Below are positions 18,572 through 27,051 of a stretch of 64,000 bases of DNA, in pieces. The notes beneath the pieces were generated by a model. The model was given only the letters and a program-made list of their open reading frames with translations. It searched no databases and was not told where the DNA came from. Every line of letters begins with the position of its first letter. The first letter of the stretch is position 1. The position numbers were made by a program, and so were the translations under genes. The DNA is from Rhodoferax sp. (GTDB lineage Bacteria; Pseudomonadota; Gammaproteobacteria; Burkholderiales; Burkholderiaceae_C): the NCBI GenBank assembly GCA_024235935.1, contig JACKLL010000001.1, forward strand, positions 434,001 through 498,000, given 5' to 3'.

Positions 18572-19540
18572 TCAGGCCTGCACCGGCGTCGACAGCAAGC
18601 GTGCACGGGCCGCCTCGTATTCGCGGCGCAACTGCGCCACGAAGTCCCCCGCACTCTGCACCTTGTCCACCGCACCGATGCCCTGGCCGCAACCCCAGAT
18701 GTCCTTCCAGGCCTTCTTGGCGTCGCCACCGAAGTTCATCGTACTGGGATCGCTGACGGGAAGATGCTCGGGGTCGAGCCCGGCCGCGCGGATGCTCGGC
18801 GCCAGGTAGTTGCCGTGCACACCGGTGAACAGGTTGCTGTAGACGATGTCGTCCGAACTTCCGTCGACGATGGCCTGCTTGTAGGCGTCTTGCGCACGGG
18901 CCTCTTCCGTCGCGATGAAGGCCGAGCCGATGTACGCGAAATCCGCACCCATGGCCTGCGCCGCCAGCACGGCGCCGCCGGTCGCAATGGCACCAGACAG
19001 CGCCAGCGGGCCGTCGAACCACTGGCGGATTTCCTGGATCAGGGCGAACGGGCTTTTGACGCCGGCATGGCCGCCGGCACCGGCCGCCACGGCAATCAGT
19101 CCGTCGGCGCCCTTCTCGATCGCCTTGTGGGCAAACCGGTTGTTGATGATGTCATGCATCACCACACCACCATAGCTGTGCGCCGCGGCATTGATGTCCT
19201 CGCGTGCGCCCAGGCTGGTGATGATGATCGGCACCTTGTACTTCACGCACAGGGCCATGTCGTGTTCGAGTCGGTCATTGCTCTTGTGCACGATCTGGTT
19301 GATCGCGAACGGCGCTGCCGGCCGGTCCGGATGGGCCTTGTCATGGGCGGCCAGCGTCTCGGTGATCTCGGCCAGCCAGTCCTCGAGTTGCGCAGCGGGT
19401 CGTGCGTTGAGCGCCGGCATCGCGCCGACCACGCCGGCAATGCACTGGGCAATCACCAGTTTCGGGTTGCTGATGATGAACAGCGGCGATCCGATGATGG
19501 GCAGTGGCAGGCGATCCAGCGGCGGGGGGAGTTTGGACAT
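18572..19540 (-). CDS. nitronate monooxygenase / NPD-like flavoprotein
   Basis: This 322-residue TIM-barrel flavoprotein of the 2-nitropropane dioxygenase family shows PIIGSPLFIIS at the N-terminus, AVAAGAGGHAG (phosphate-binding), GAIATGGAVLAAQAMGADFAYIG and GCGQGIGAVDK. ATG 19540 fits the family start; an in-frame TTG at 19573 overlaps the stop of the upstream gene. Homologues beside acyl-CoA dehydrogenase and ETF genes are common in Burkholderiales, so the role may be in acyl or redox metabolism rather than nitronate oxidation. It is the last gene of the minus-strand ETF cluster. Confidence 0.85.
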   Translation of the reverse strand: MSKLPPPLDRLPLPIIGSPLFIISNPKLVIAQCIAGVVGAMPALNARPAAQLEDWLAEITETLAAHDKAHPDRPAAPFAINQIVHKSNDRLEHDMALCVKYKVPIIITSLGAREDINAAAHSYGGVVMHDIINNRFAHKAIEKGADGLIAVAAGAGGHAGVKSPFALIQEIRQWFDGPLALSGAIATGGAVLAAQAMGADFAYIGSAFIATEEARAQDAYKQAIVDGSSDDIVYSNLFTGVHGNYLAPSIRAAGLDPEHLPVSDPSTMNFGGDAKKAWKDIWGCGQGIGAVDKVQSAGDFVAQLRREYEAARARLLSTPVQA

Positions 19541-19569
19541 GGTGAGGAGGAAATGGGTTGAGAAACCGT

Positions 19570-21360
19570 TCAATATGCGTCCAGTGCCAGCGCATTGACA
19601 CTGTTGGAGCCTTCGACGATGGCATCGCGCATGCCAGGGGCGCGCGTCAGGATATGGTCGGCATAGAAACGCGCGGTCGTGACCTTCGCCTGCATGAATG
19701 CGGCATCGCTGCCTGCGGCCAGCTGCTCCAGTGCGACCAGCATGGCGCGGGCCAATTGCCAGCCGGCCATCAGATTGCCGGCCAGCATCAGGTACGGCAC
19801 GCTGCCGGCGAACACCGCGTTCGGCGAACCCTTGGACTGATCGGCAACGAATTGCACGACGTCGACAAACGCCGCACGCGTCGCGCCCAGCCGGCGGGCC
19901 ATGGCCTTGGCGTCATCCGAACCCTGGCCCAGCAAGGCCTTCTCGGTCGCCTCGACCTGCGCGGCAATCGCCAACGCTGTCTGCCCGCCATCGCGGCTGG
20001 TCTTGCGACCGACCAGGTCGTTGGCCTGGATCGCCGTCGTGCCTTCGTAGATCGGCAGGATACGTGCATCGCGGTAATACTGCGCCGCGCCGGTCTCCTC
20101 GATGAAGCCCATGCCGCCGTGGACCTGCACACCCAGGCTGGTCACCTCCAGGCTCATCTCAGTGCTGTAGCCCTTGACCAAGGGCACCAGATACTCGTAG
20201 AAGGCCTGGTTCTGCTTGCGTACCTCGGCGTCCGTGTGGTGGTGCGCAGCATCGTAGGCAGCCGCGGCAACCGATGCCATGGCGCGGCAGCCTTCGGTCA
20301 GCGCACGCATCGTCATCAACATGCGCTTGACGTCGGGGTGGTGGATGATGGGCGCGCTGGCCTTGATCGAACCGTCCACCGGTCGCGACTGCACGCGCTC
20401 GCGGGCAAAGCTCACGGCCTTCTGGTACGCCCGCTCGGCGATCGCAATGCCCTGCACGCCGACGGCATAGCGCGCAGCATTCATCATGATGAACATGTAT
20501 TCGAGACCGCGGTTCTCCTGGCCCACCAGGTAGCCGACGGCACCGCCGTTGTCGCCATACTGCAGCACCGCCGTCGGCGACGCCTTGATGCCGAGCTTGT
20601 GCTCGATGCTGACGCAGTGCACATCGTTGCGCGCCCCGACGCTGCCATCGGCATTGACCATGAACTTGGGCACGACGAACAGGCTGATGCCTTTCACGCC
20701 TTCCGGTGCACCACTGACGCGGGCCAGCACGAGATGGACGATGTTCTCGGCCATGTCGTGCTCACCATAGGTGATGAAGATCTTGGTACCGAAGACCTTG
20801 TAGCTTCCATCGGGCTGCGGTTCAGCACGCGAGCGAACCATCGCCAGGTCCGAACCTGCCTGAGGCTCGGTCAGGTTCATCGTGCCGGTCCATTTGCCAC
20901 TGACCAGATTCTCCAGGTAGATGGCCTTGAGATCGTCGGAGCCGGCGGTCAGCAAGGCCTCGATCGCGCCGTCGGTGAGCAGCGGACACAGCGCAAAACT
21001 CATGTTGGCACTGTTGACCATCTCGATGCAGGCCGCGCCAATCGTCTTGGGCAGGCCCTGCCCACCATAGTCGGCCGGGTGCTGCAGGCCTTGCCAGCCG
21101 GCCTCGGCGAACTGGACATAGGCCTGCTTGAATCCGGCGGTCGTCGTGACCACACCGTCCTTCCAGGACGAGGGCTTGACGTCGCCGTCCCAATTCAGTG
21201 GCGCAAGCACTTCCTGGTTGAAGCGCGCGGCCTCTTCCAGCACAGCCTGCGCAGTCTCCAGGCCGGCATCCTCAAAACCAGGCATGGCAGCGACCTGCTC
21301 CAGACCAGCCAGATGCGCGATGTTGAACAGCATGTCCTTGACGGGTGCGACGTAGCTCAC
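19570..21360 (-). CDS. acyl-CoA dehydrogenase, long C-terminal form (DmdC/FadE-like)
   Basis: This 596-residue protein has the N-terminal, middle and C-terminal acyl-CoA dehydrogenase domains. FAD and catalytic segments include TGTMNLTEPQAGSDL, TKIFITYGEHD, QVHGGMGFIEE and YEGTTAIQANDLVGRK. An extra C-terminal helical region gives the ~600-residue length of the 3-methylmercaptopropionyl-CoA dehydrogenase branch. The start is GTG 21360 with GGAGG 5 bp upstream; the longer frame starts 6 codons earlier, across that site. Electrons should pass to the ETF encoded upstream. The preferred acyl group is not known. Confidence 0.93.
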   Translation of the reverse strand: MSYVAPVKDMLFNIAHLAGLEQVAAMPGFEDAGLETAQAVLEEAARFNQEVLAPLNWDGDVKPSSWKDGVVTTTAGFKQAYVQFAEAGWQGLQHPADYGGQGLPKTIGAACIEMVNSANMSFALCPLLTDGAIEALLTAGSDDLKAIYLENLVSGKWTGTMNLTEPQAGSDLAMVRSRAEPQPDGSYKVFGTKIFITYGEHDMAENIVHLVLARVSGAPEGVKGISLFVVPKFMVNADGSVGARNDVHCVSIEHKLGIKASPTAVLQYGDNGGAVGYLVGQENRGLEYMFIMMNAARYAVGVQGIAIAERAYQKAVSFARERVQSRPVDGSIKASAPIIHHPDVKRMLMTMRALTEGCRAMASVAAAAYDAAHHHTDAEVRKQNQAFYEYLVPLVKGYSTEMSLEVTSLGVQVHGGMGFIEETGAAQYYRDARILPIYEGTTAIQANDLVGRKTSRDGGQTALAIAAQVEATEKALLGQGSDDAKAMARRLGATRAAFVDVVQFVADQSKGSPNAVFAGSVPYLMLAGNLMAGWQLARAMLVALEQLAAGSDAAFMQAKVTTARFYADHILTRAPGMRDAIVEGSNSVNALALDAY

Positions 21361-21476
21361 GATTACCTCCAGAACCAAAAACGCCGCGTTGATCCTCCCG
21401 GGGGCGGATCAGGCGCGGCGCGTACTACGGGCAGACCGCGCACCTGACGGTGTGCGGTCTGCCCACGATTTTCAGG

Positions 21477-22409
21477 TCACAGCGCCTTGACCATCTCCGG
21501 TACTGCGACGAACAGATCCGCCTCCAGGCCGTAGTCGGCCACGCTGAAGATCGGTGCTTCAGGGTCCTTGTTGATCGCAACGATCACCTTGGAATCCTTC
21601 ATGCCGGCCAGATGCTGGATGGCGCCGCTGATGCCGCATGCCACGTACAACTGAGGGGCCACGATCTTGCCGGTCTGACCGACCTGCCAGTCATTGGGCG
21701 CGTAACCGGCGTCCACGGCTGCGCGCGAAGCGCCCATGGCCGCACCCAGCTTGTCGGCCAGTGGTGTCATGACCTCGGCAAATTTCTCGGCGCTGCCCAG
21801 CGCGCGGCCACCGCTGACGACAATCTTGGCCGCGGTCAGTTCCGGACGGTCGTTCTTGGCAATCTCGCTGCCCACAAACGTGGTGTTGGCACTGGCGGCG
21901 ACAGCAGCCAGCGTCTCGACCGCAGCCGAGCCACCGTCGGCGGCAGCCGGATCGAAACCGGTGGTCCGCACCGTCAGCACCTTGATGGCGTCCAGGCTTT
22001 GCACCGTGGCAATTGCATTGCCAGCGTAGATCGGCCGCTCAAACGTGTCGGGGCTGTCGACCTTGGTGATGTCAGACACCTGTCCCACATCCAGCTTGGC
22101 CGCGACGCGAGGCGCGATGTTCTTGCCGGAGGCGGTGGCGGGAAACAGAATATGGCTGTAGTCCTTGGCGATCGCCAGCACCTGGGCCGCCATGTTTTCG
22201 GCCAGGCCATGGGCCAGCCCGGCATCGTCGGCGTGCAGCACCTTGGTGACGCCGGCGATCTTGGCGGCGTCGGCTGCTGCGGCAGCAGCGTCGGAACCCG
22301 CCACCAGCACGTGCACGTCGCCGCCGCACTGCAGCGCGGCAGTCACGGTATTGAGCGTAGCTCCCTTGATGCTCTTGTTGTCGTGCTCGGCAATTACGAG
22401 TGAAGTCAT
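21477..22409 (-). CDS. etfA: electron transfer flavoprotein alpha subunit
   Basis: This 310-residue protein shows LVIAEHDNKSIKGATLNTVTAA at the start. The C-terminal FAD domain has VSGGRALGSAEKF, VGASRAAVDAG-like MGASRAAVDAGYAPND, QVGQTGKIVAPQLYVACG and GAIQHLAGM. ETF shuttles electrons from acyl-CoA and related dehydrogenases to ETF-ubiquinone oxidoreductase. It lies 108 bp downstream of etfB and 116 bp upstream of an acyl-CoA dehydrogenase, its probable electron donor. Confidence 0.97.
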   Translation of the reverse strand: MTSLVIAEHDNKSIKGATLNTVTAALQCGGDVHVLVAGSDAAAAAADAAKIAGVTKVLHADDAGLAHGLAENMAAQVLAIAKDYSHILFPATASGKNIAPRVAAKLDVGQVSDITKVDSPDTFERPIYAGNAIATVQSLDAIKVLTVRTTGFDPAAADGGSAAVETLAAVAASANTTFVGSEIAKNDRPELTAAKIVVSGGRALGSAEKFAEVMTPLADKLGAAMGASRAAVDAGYAPNDWQVGQTGKIVAPQLYVACGISGAIQHLAGMKDSKVIVAINKDPEAPIFSVADYGLEADLFVAVPEMVKAL

Positions 22410-22517
22410 GAAAAATTCCTCTAGTCAGTGGGGGACAGTGTCAGCCTGCAGCCATCGACTGCAATCTGTCCCGCAAAGTGAACATCCAATATCTGTTGAG
22501 ACGATGCAATGCAGGGG

Positions 22518-23267
22518 TCAGATGACCTTTGCTTCGTTTTTTAGCTTGTCGACCAGCGTGGCGACATCGGGCACCTTGACACCCGCACCGCGCTGCGGTG
22601 GTTCCTTGACCTTGAGAATCTTCAGGTGAGCCTTGACATCGACCCCCAGGTCGGCAGGCTTGAAGTTGTCGAGCTGCTTCTTCTTGGCCTTCATGATGTT
22701 GGGCAGTGTCACGTAGCGCGGCTCGTTCAGGCGCAGGTCGGTGGTCACGATCGCCGGCAGTGTCACCGACACCGTCTCCAGACCGCCGTCGACCTCGCGG
22801 GTCACGTTGGCCTTGCCGTCCGCCACTTCGATCTTGCTGGCGAAGGTGGCTTGCGGCAGGTCGCACAGTGCGGCGAGCATCTGCCCGGTCTGGTTGCAGT
22901 CGTCATCGATCGCCTGCTTGCCGAGAATCACCAGGCCCGGCTGCTCCTTGTCCACCAGGGCCTTCAGCAGCTTGGCCACAGCCAGGGGCTGCAGTTCCTC
23001 GGACGTTTCAACCAGGATGGCGCGGTCGGCACCGATCGCCATGGCAGTACGCAAGGTTTCCTGGCACTGCAGCACGCCGCACGACACGGCGATCACCTCG
23101 GTGGCGGCGCCTTTCTCGCGCAGGCGCACGGCCTCTTCGATCGCGATCTCGTCGAACGGATTCATGCTCATCTTGACGTTGGCGATGTCCACCCCGCTTC
23201 CGTCCGATTTGACGCGAACCTTGACGTTGTAATCCACCACGCGCTTCACAGGCACCAGTACCTTCAT
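22518..23267 (-). CDS. etfB: electron transfer flavoprotein beta subunit
   Basis: This 249-residue protein starts MKVLVPVKRVVDYNVKVRV, followed by KMSMNPFDEIAIEEAVRL, GADRAILV and LVILGKQAIDDDCNQTGQ, all ETF-beta signatures including the AMP-binding region. The ATG at 23267 has GGAG upstream, while the longer frame adds unlikely sequence. It is the first gene of the minus-strand unit etfB-etfA-acyl-CoA dehydrogenase-nitronate monooxygenase-like. Confidence 0.97.
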   Translation of the reverse strand: MKVLVPVKRVVDYNVKVRVKSDGSGVDIANVKMSMNPFDEIAIEEAVRLREKGAATEVIAVSCGVLQCQETLRTAMAIGADRAILVETSEELQPLAVAKLLKALVDKEQPGLVILGKQAIDDDCNQTGQMLAALCDLPQATFASKIEVADGKANVTREVDGGLETVSVTLPAIVTTDLRLNEPRYVTLPNIMKAKKKQLDNFKPADLGVDVKAHLKILKVKEPPQRGAGVKVPDVATLVDKLKNEAKVI

Positions 23268-23585
23268 TGCTGCGACTCCAATTGATTGGTAAAAATTGTT
23301 TTCCCTGCATCGGACGACGGACGTCCGGACAGAACCGTTCATTCTATGCGGCGCGATTCGGGACCCGCTTCGCCGGGGCGACAGGTTCCGCCAAAGTCGC
23401 GACATGCTCCCGACTCCAAAAAAGAACGATCGTGCTTTTTCATTATAGGCAGGAACCCGAATACCCCCCGGTTCGGGCCCGCCCTCTGCGTGCCTTGCAA
23501 CGCCCAGGCCGCGGGTTTTCATGGACTGACAAGGGCACTTCCTCCACGTAGACTGACTGTTTGCCTATTCCGGAGTTCCTGATCC
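23268..23585. other. divergent intergenic region between etfB and the TRAP receptor
   Basis: These 318 bp contain no gene. They must hold the promoters of both the etfB cluster and the TRAP transporter. Visible structure is limited to short inverted repeats: GGACGTCC around 23330, and CCCGAA ... TTCGGG around 23456-23480. No recognised operator was seen. Confidence 0.5.
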
Positions 23586-24605
23586 ATGAAACGTTTTGCC
23601 CTTGCCGCGGCCACCGCAGCCGTCACCAGCCTGTTTGCCGGAACTGCCGGCGCCCAGACCGTATTGACGGTCTCCTCCTGGTTGCCGCCGAGCCATGCGC
23701 TGAGCACAACCCAGAAGGACTGGTGTGATCTGCTCGAGAAGAACACAAGCGGCAAGATGAAGTGCAATATCCTGCCGCGCGGCGTGTCCGCACCTCCCGG
23801 CACCTTCGATGCCGTGAAGAACGGCCTGGCCGACATCTCCTATACGGTGCACGGCTATACCCCGGGCCGCTTCGTGTCGCCGCAGATGGCCGAGTTCCCT
23901 TTCCTGGGCAACAGCTCGGAGTCGATCTCGGTCGCGTTCAACAAGATCGCCGCCAAGTACCCGGAATTCAACAAGGAGCACCAGGGCGTCAAGGTGCTGG
24001 CCCTGTTCACCCACGGCCCAGGCATCGTCTTCAACACCAAGCGCCCGATCACCAAGGTCGATGATCTCAGCGGCCTGAAGTTCCGCGTGGGTGGCGGCAT
24101 GGTCAACGAGATCTCCAAGTCGCTGGGCATGAACGTCACGCTCAAGCCGGCGCCCGAGTCCTACGAACTGCTGTCGGGCGGCGTCATGGACGGCACCCTG
24201 TTCCCGGCCGAATCCACCGAGTCGTTCAAGATCGACAAGATCATCCGCTACGCCACCACCTTCCCCGGTGGCCTCTACAACACCTCGTTCGTCGCCATGA
24301 TGAATCAGGCGCGCTACGACAAGCTCAGCGCGGACGAGAAAAAGGCCATCGACGCGATCTCCGGCGAGACCTATGCGCGCATGTTCGGCCGGGCCTGGGA
24401 CAAGGTCGACCTGCGTGCGACCGCCATGATGCAGGCCAATGGCGTGCAGATCAGCAAGGCTGACGCGAAGTTCGTGGCCGACGTCAAGGCCAAGACCGCG
24501 CCGCTCGAAGCCAAGTGGGTCGCGGACGCCAAGGCTGCGGGCCTGAAGGACCCGGCCAAGGTTCTGGCCGAGTTCCGAGCCGAAATCGCCAAGCAGGAAA
24601 AGTAA
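23586..24605 (+). CDS. TRAP transporter substrate-binding protein (DctP family)
   Basis: This 339-residue protein has a cleavable signal peptide ending near FAGTAGAQ. It then has TRAP receptor motifs: TVSSWLPPSH, AKYPEFNKEH, GLKFRVGGGMVNEISKSLG and SGGVMDGTLFPAESTESFKID. It delivers an organic acid to the DctQM permease encoded downstream. The conserved Arg in KFRVGG that binds the ligand carboxylate is present. The ligand is unknown; C4-dicarboxylates are only one option. A hairpin follows before dctQ. Confidence 0.94.
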   Translation: MKRFALAAATAAVTSLFAGTAGAQTVLTVSSWLPPSHALSTTQKDWCDLLEKNTSGKMKCNILPRGVSAPPGTFDAVKNGLADISYTVHGYTPGRFVSPQMAEFPFLGNSSESISVAFNKIAAKYPEFNKEHQGVKVLALFTHGPGIVFNTKRPITKVDDLSGLKFRVGGGMVNEISKSLGMNVTLKPAPESYELLSGGVMDGTLFPAESTESFKIDKIIRYATTFPGGLYNTSFVAMMNQARYDKLSADEKKAIDAISGETYARMFGRAWDKVDLRATAMMQANGVQISKADAKFVADVKAKTAPLEAKWVADAKAAGLKDPAKVLAEFRAEIAKQEK

Positions 24606-24643
24606 ACGCCCCGGTAGCGCCCGATGCGGGCACCGGCATCCAA

Positions 24644-24679
24644 GCGGCTCTCATGCACACTGAGAGCCGCCTTGTTTTT
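24644..24679 (+). terminator. hairpin with T run between the TRAP receptor and dctQ (terminator/attenuator)
   Basis: GCGGCTCTCA - TGCACAC - TGAGAGCCGC, a perfect 10 bp stem, then CTTGTTTTT. It ends 18 bp before the dctQ start. In a receptor-permease operon such a partial terminator would give much more receptor than permease. Confidence 0.75.
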
Positions 24680-24696
24680 GGCCTCTCGGAACCAAC

Positions 24697-25182
24697 GTGA
24701 ACAGACTGTTTGAATGGGTGTGCGGCGCCTTGGCCGCAGTCGCACTTTTTTGCATCATGACGCTGACGTTCTTCGACGTCGGTGGTCGCAAGCTGGCATC
24801 CGCATCGATCCCCGGATCGCTGGAGCTGACCGAGTTGCTGATGGTCGTGGTGATCTTCGCGGCCCTGCCACTGGTGTCGATCCGGCGCGAGCACGTGGTC
24901 TTCGACTCGCTTGACCATGTGCTGCCGCGCGTGGTGCGCAAGCTGCAGTCATTGCTGGTCAACCTCATCTGCGGCGGACTGCTCATCGCACTGGCCTGGC
25001 TGATGTGGCGCACCGCCGGCGAGTTCGCGCAGACGGGCGAAACCACCGCGCAGCTCAAGCTGCTCAAGGCACCCTTCATCTACGGCATGTCGGTGTTGTG
25101 CGGCATCACAGGCGCCGTTCATCTGCTGCGCGTCGTGTTGCGTCGCTTCGAGCCTGCGATCGCGGAAAGCAGTGCCCCATGA
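24697..25182 (+). CDS. TRAP transporter small permease (DctQ)
   Basis: This 161-residue protein has four membrane segments and the DctQ-type pattern: GALAAVALFCIMTLTFFDVGGRKL, then ELLMVVVIFAALPLVS. The start is GTG 24697. It overlaps the large permease gene by the ATGA junction at 25179-25182. With the receptor and DctM it forms a sodium-driven tripartite uptake system in the inner membrane. Confidence 0.92.
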   Translation: MNRLFEWVCGALAAVALFCIMTLTFFDVGGRKLASASIPGSLELTELLMVVVIFAALPLVSIRREHVVFDSLDHVLPRVVRKLQSLLVNLICGGLLIALAWLMWRTAGEFAQTGETTAQLKLLKAPFIYGMSVLCGITGAVHLLRVVLRRFEPAIAESSAP

Positions 25183-26471
25183 CCGAAGCACTGCTGGGCT
25201 TCGGTGCCATCTTCCTGCTGGCCTTTCTACGCGTACCACTGGCGTTCGCGATGGGCGTCGTGGGCGTGGTCGGCATGGGACTCACACGCAGCTGGCCGGC
25301 GGCGTTCTACAGCACGTCGCAGGTGGTCTACGAGACCGGATTCGCCTACACGCTGTCGGTCATTCCGCTGTTTATCCTGATGGGCAATTTCGTTGCCCGT
25401 GCCGGGCTGGCGCACGAGCTGTTCCGCGCCGCCTACGTCTTCATCGGCCATCTGCGCGGCGGCCTGGCGCACGCCACCATCGCGGCCTGTGCCGGCTTTG
25501 GCGCCATCTGCGGCTCGTCCATCGCCACCGCAGCCACGATGAGCAAGGTGGCCTACCCGTCGATGCAAAAGCTCGGTTACAGCGAGTCACTGTCGACCGG
25601 CGTGATGGCCGCCGGCGGCACGCTGGGCATCATGATTCCGCCTTCGACCATCATGGTGATCTACGGCATCGTCACCGAAACCAACATCGGCAAGCTGTTT
25701 GCGGCCGGCGTCGTTCCAGGGCTGCTGACGGCACTGGCGATGATGATGGCCATCGTCGTCGTGACCTCGCGCGATCCGGAGCATGCCCCCCCAGGCGAGC
25801 GCTCCACATGGTCGCAGCGCTGGGCCGCCGTGCGCGGCATCTGGGGCGTTCTGCTACTGGTGATCGTCGTGCTCGGCGGCATTTATGGCGGCGTGTTCAC
25901 CGCCACCGAAGGGGCCGGCATCGGCGCTTCCGGCGCGTTCCTGTTTGCGCTGGCCCGCCGCGCGCTGACCTGGAAGGTGCTGTTCGATATCCTGGTCGAA
26001 TCCGCCCGCACCACGGCCATGCTGTTCACGCTGCTGATTGCCGCGACCATCTTTGCAAACTTCGTCAACTTCACGTCGATGCCGGGCGACCTCAAGGAGT
26101 GGATCACCCACCTGGGACTGTCGCCACCGATGATCGTGGCCGCGATGATGGTCATCTACGTGCTGCTGGGCACCGTCATGGAAGAACTCAGCATGGTTCT
26201 GCTGACGATTCCGCTGTTCTTCCCGATCGTCGTCGGCCTCGGCTTCGATCCGGTCTGGTTCGGCGTGCTGATCGTCATGGTGATACAGATCGGCCTGATC
26301 TCGCCACCAGTGGGCATGAACCTGTTCGTGCTCAACACCCTGCTTCCGGGCGTGCGCCTGGGCACCATCTTCCGCGGTGTCTGGCCGTTCGTGGTGGTGC
26401 AGGTGCTGATGCTGATCGTGCTGGTGGCCTTCCCCGTCCTCAGCCTCTGGCTGCCGTCGTTCATGCAATAG
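25179..26471 (+). CDS. TRAP transporter large permease (DctM)
   Basis: This 430-residue protein has about 12 membrane segments. Hallmarks are FLRVPLAFAMGVVG near the start, GFGAICGSSIATAATM, GGTLGIMIPPSTIMVIYG, TATEGAGIGA and PPVGMNLFVLN. The ATG at 25179 overlaps the dctQ stop; the track frame starts upstream inside dctQ. It is the transport subunit of the TRAP system. A repeat-rich non-coding region follows. Confidence 0.95.
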   Translation: MTEALLGFGAIFLLAFLRVPLAFAMGVVGVVGMGLTRSWPAAFYSTSQVVYETGFAYTLSVIPLFILMGNFVARAGLAHELFRAAYVFIGHLRGGLAHATIAACAGFGAICGSSIATAATMSKVAYPSMQKLGYSESLSTGVMAAGGTLGIMIPPSTIMVIYGIVTETNIGKLFAAGVVPGLLTALAMMMAIVVVTSRDPEHAPPGERSTWSQRWAAVRGIWGVLLLVIVVLGGIYGGVFTATEGAGIGASGAFLFALARRALTWKVLFDILVESARTTAMLFTLLIAATIFANFVNFTSMPGDLKEWITHLGLSPPMIVAAMMVIYVLLGTVMEELSMVLLTIPLFFPIVVGLGFDPVWFGVLIVMVIQIGLISPPVGMNLFVLNTLLPGVRLGTIFRGVWPFVVVQVLMLIVLVAFPVLSLWLPSFMQ

Positions 26472-26553
26472 CAAGCTTGCGCCGTTGGGGCATCGGGTGA
26501 ACCGTGGCCCCTCCAGGGCAGGCCCTTGCGCGTTGGCGAACGCCTGTGGTGGG

Positions 26554-26654
26554 CAGATCAGGGAGGGTCAACGGCTCCGCGAATGTCCCCCGAAACGGGC
26601 TGCGCCCGTTTCTCCTCCTTTATTTCGCTACGCCGTTCACCCTCCCTGAACTGC
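26554..26654 (-). repeat. palindromic repeat, diverged inverted copy A
   Basis: The outer arms CAGATCAGGGAGGGTCAACGG and CCGTTCACCCTCCCTGAACTG pair at 19 of 21 positions. Inside are GCGAATGTCCCCC and TTTATTTCGCTA, the reverse complements of segments in copies B and C. This shows the same element family in the other orientation. Confidence 0.7.
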
Positions 26655-26727
26655 CAGGTGACGCATCGATCCACGAGGCGCGAGCAGCGAGACCTGCCGA
26701 TCCCATAGCGCAACAACCACCAGCCCC

Positions 26728-26821
26728 GATCAGGCGGGCGGGGCGCTCTGAGTAGCGAAATAAAGGCGGAGGCCGAAGGGCGGGGGACATTCGCGGAGCA
26801 GAGTGCCACGCCCGCCTGATC
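26728..26821 (+). repeat. palindromic repeat copy B
   Basis: Bounded by GATCAGGCGGGCG and CGCCCGCCTGATC as inverted arms, 94 bp in all. About 90 percent identical to copy C. The shared core is TAGCGAAATA..AGGCGGAGGCCGAAGG..GGGGGACATTCGCGGAGCA. Confidence 0.85.
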
Positions 26822-26924
26822 GCGCACACACGCCAACGCCCACGCAGCCAATCGCAACAAGCAAGACCGCGACCATAGCCCTCAAGGATCGGGCTCAAAC
26901 CCAGGCACCATAGACACCGGCCCC

Positions 26925-27018
26925 GATCAGGCGGGCGTGGCGCTCTGCGTAGCGAAATATAGGCGGAGGCCGAAGGCCGGGGGACATTCGCGGAGCACAG
27001 TGCCACGCCCGCCTGATC
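26925..27018 (+). repeat. palindromic repeat copy C
   Basis: The outer arms GATCAGGCGGGCGTGGC and GCCACGCCCGCCTGATC are a perfect 17 bp inverted repeat, 94 bp in all, starting 197 bp after copy B. The identity with B extends a few bases beyond the arms (CACCxGCCCC before, GCGCACACAC after). Confidence 0.85.
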
Positions 27019-27051
27019 GCGCACACACTAGCCCCCCGCCAGGCAACTGGA

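Larger units (their letters stand above)
26472..27051. repeat. gene-free region with three copies of a palindromic repeat
   Basis: These 580 bp lie between dctM and the convergent HDAC-like gene. They contain two near-identical 94 bp copies (26728-26821 and 26925-27018) and a diverged copy in inverted orientation (about 26554-26654). Open frames through the repeats translate the same low-complexity peptide from each copy and are not real genes. No transposase or terminal duplication was recognised. Confidence 0.85.

Noticed and set aside
26620..27024. Open frames through the palindromic repeats (repeated peptide RDQAGVAL..)
   Set aside because: The frame simply translates the same repeat twice; no start site, and composition follows the DNA palindrome. 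Annotated as repeat instead.
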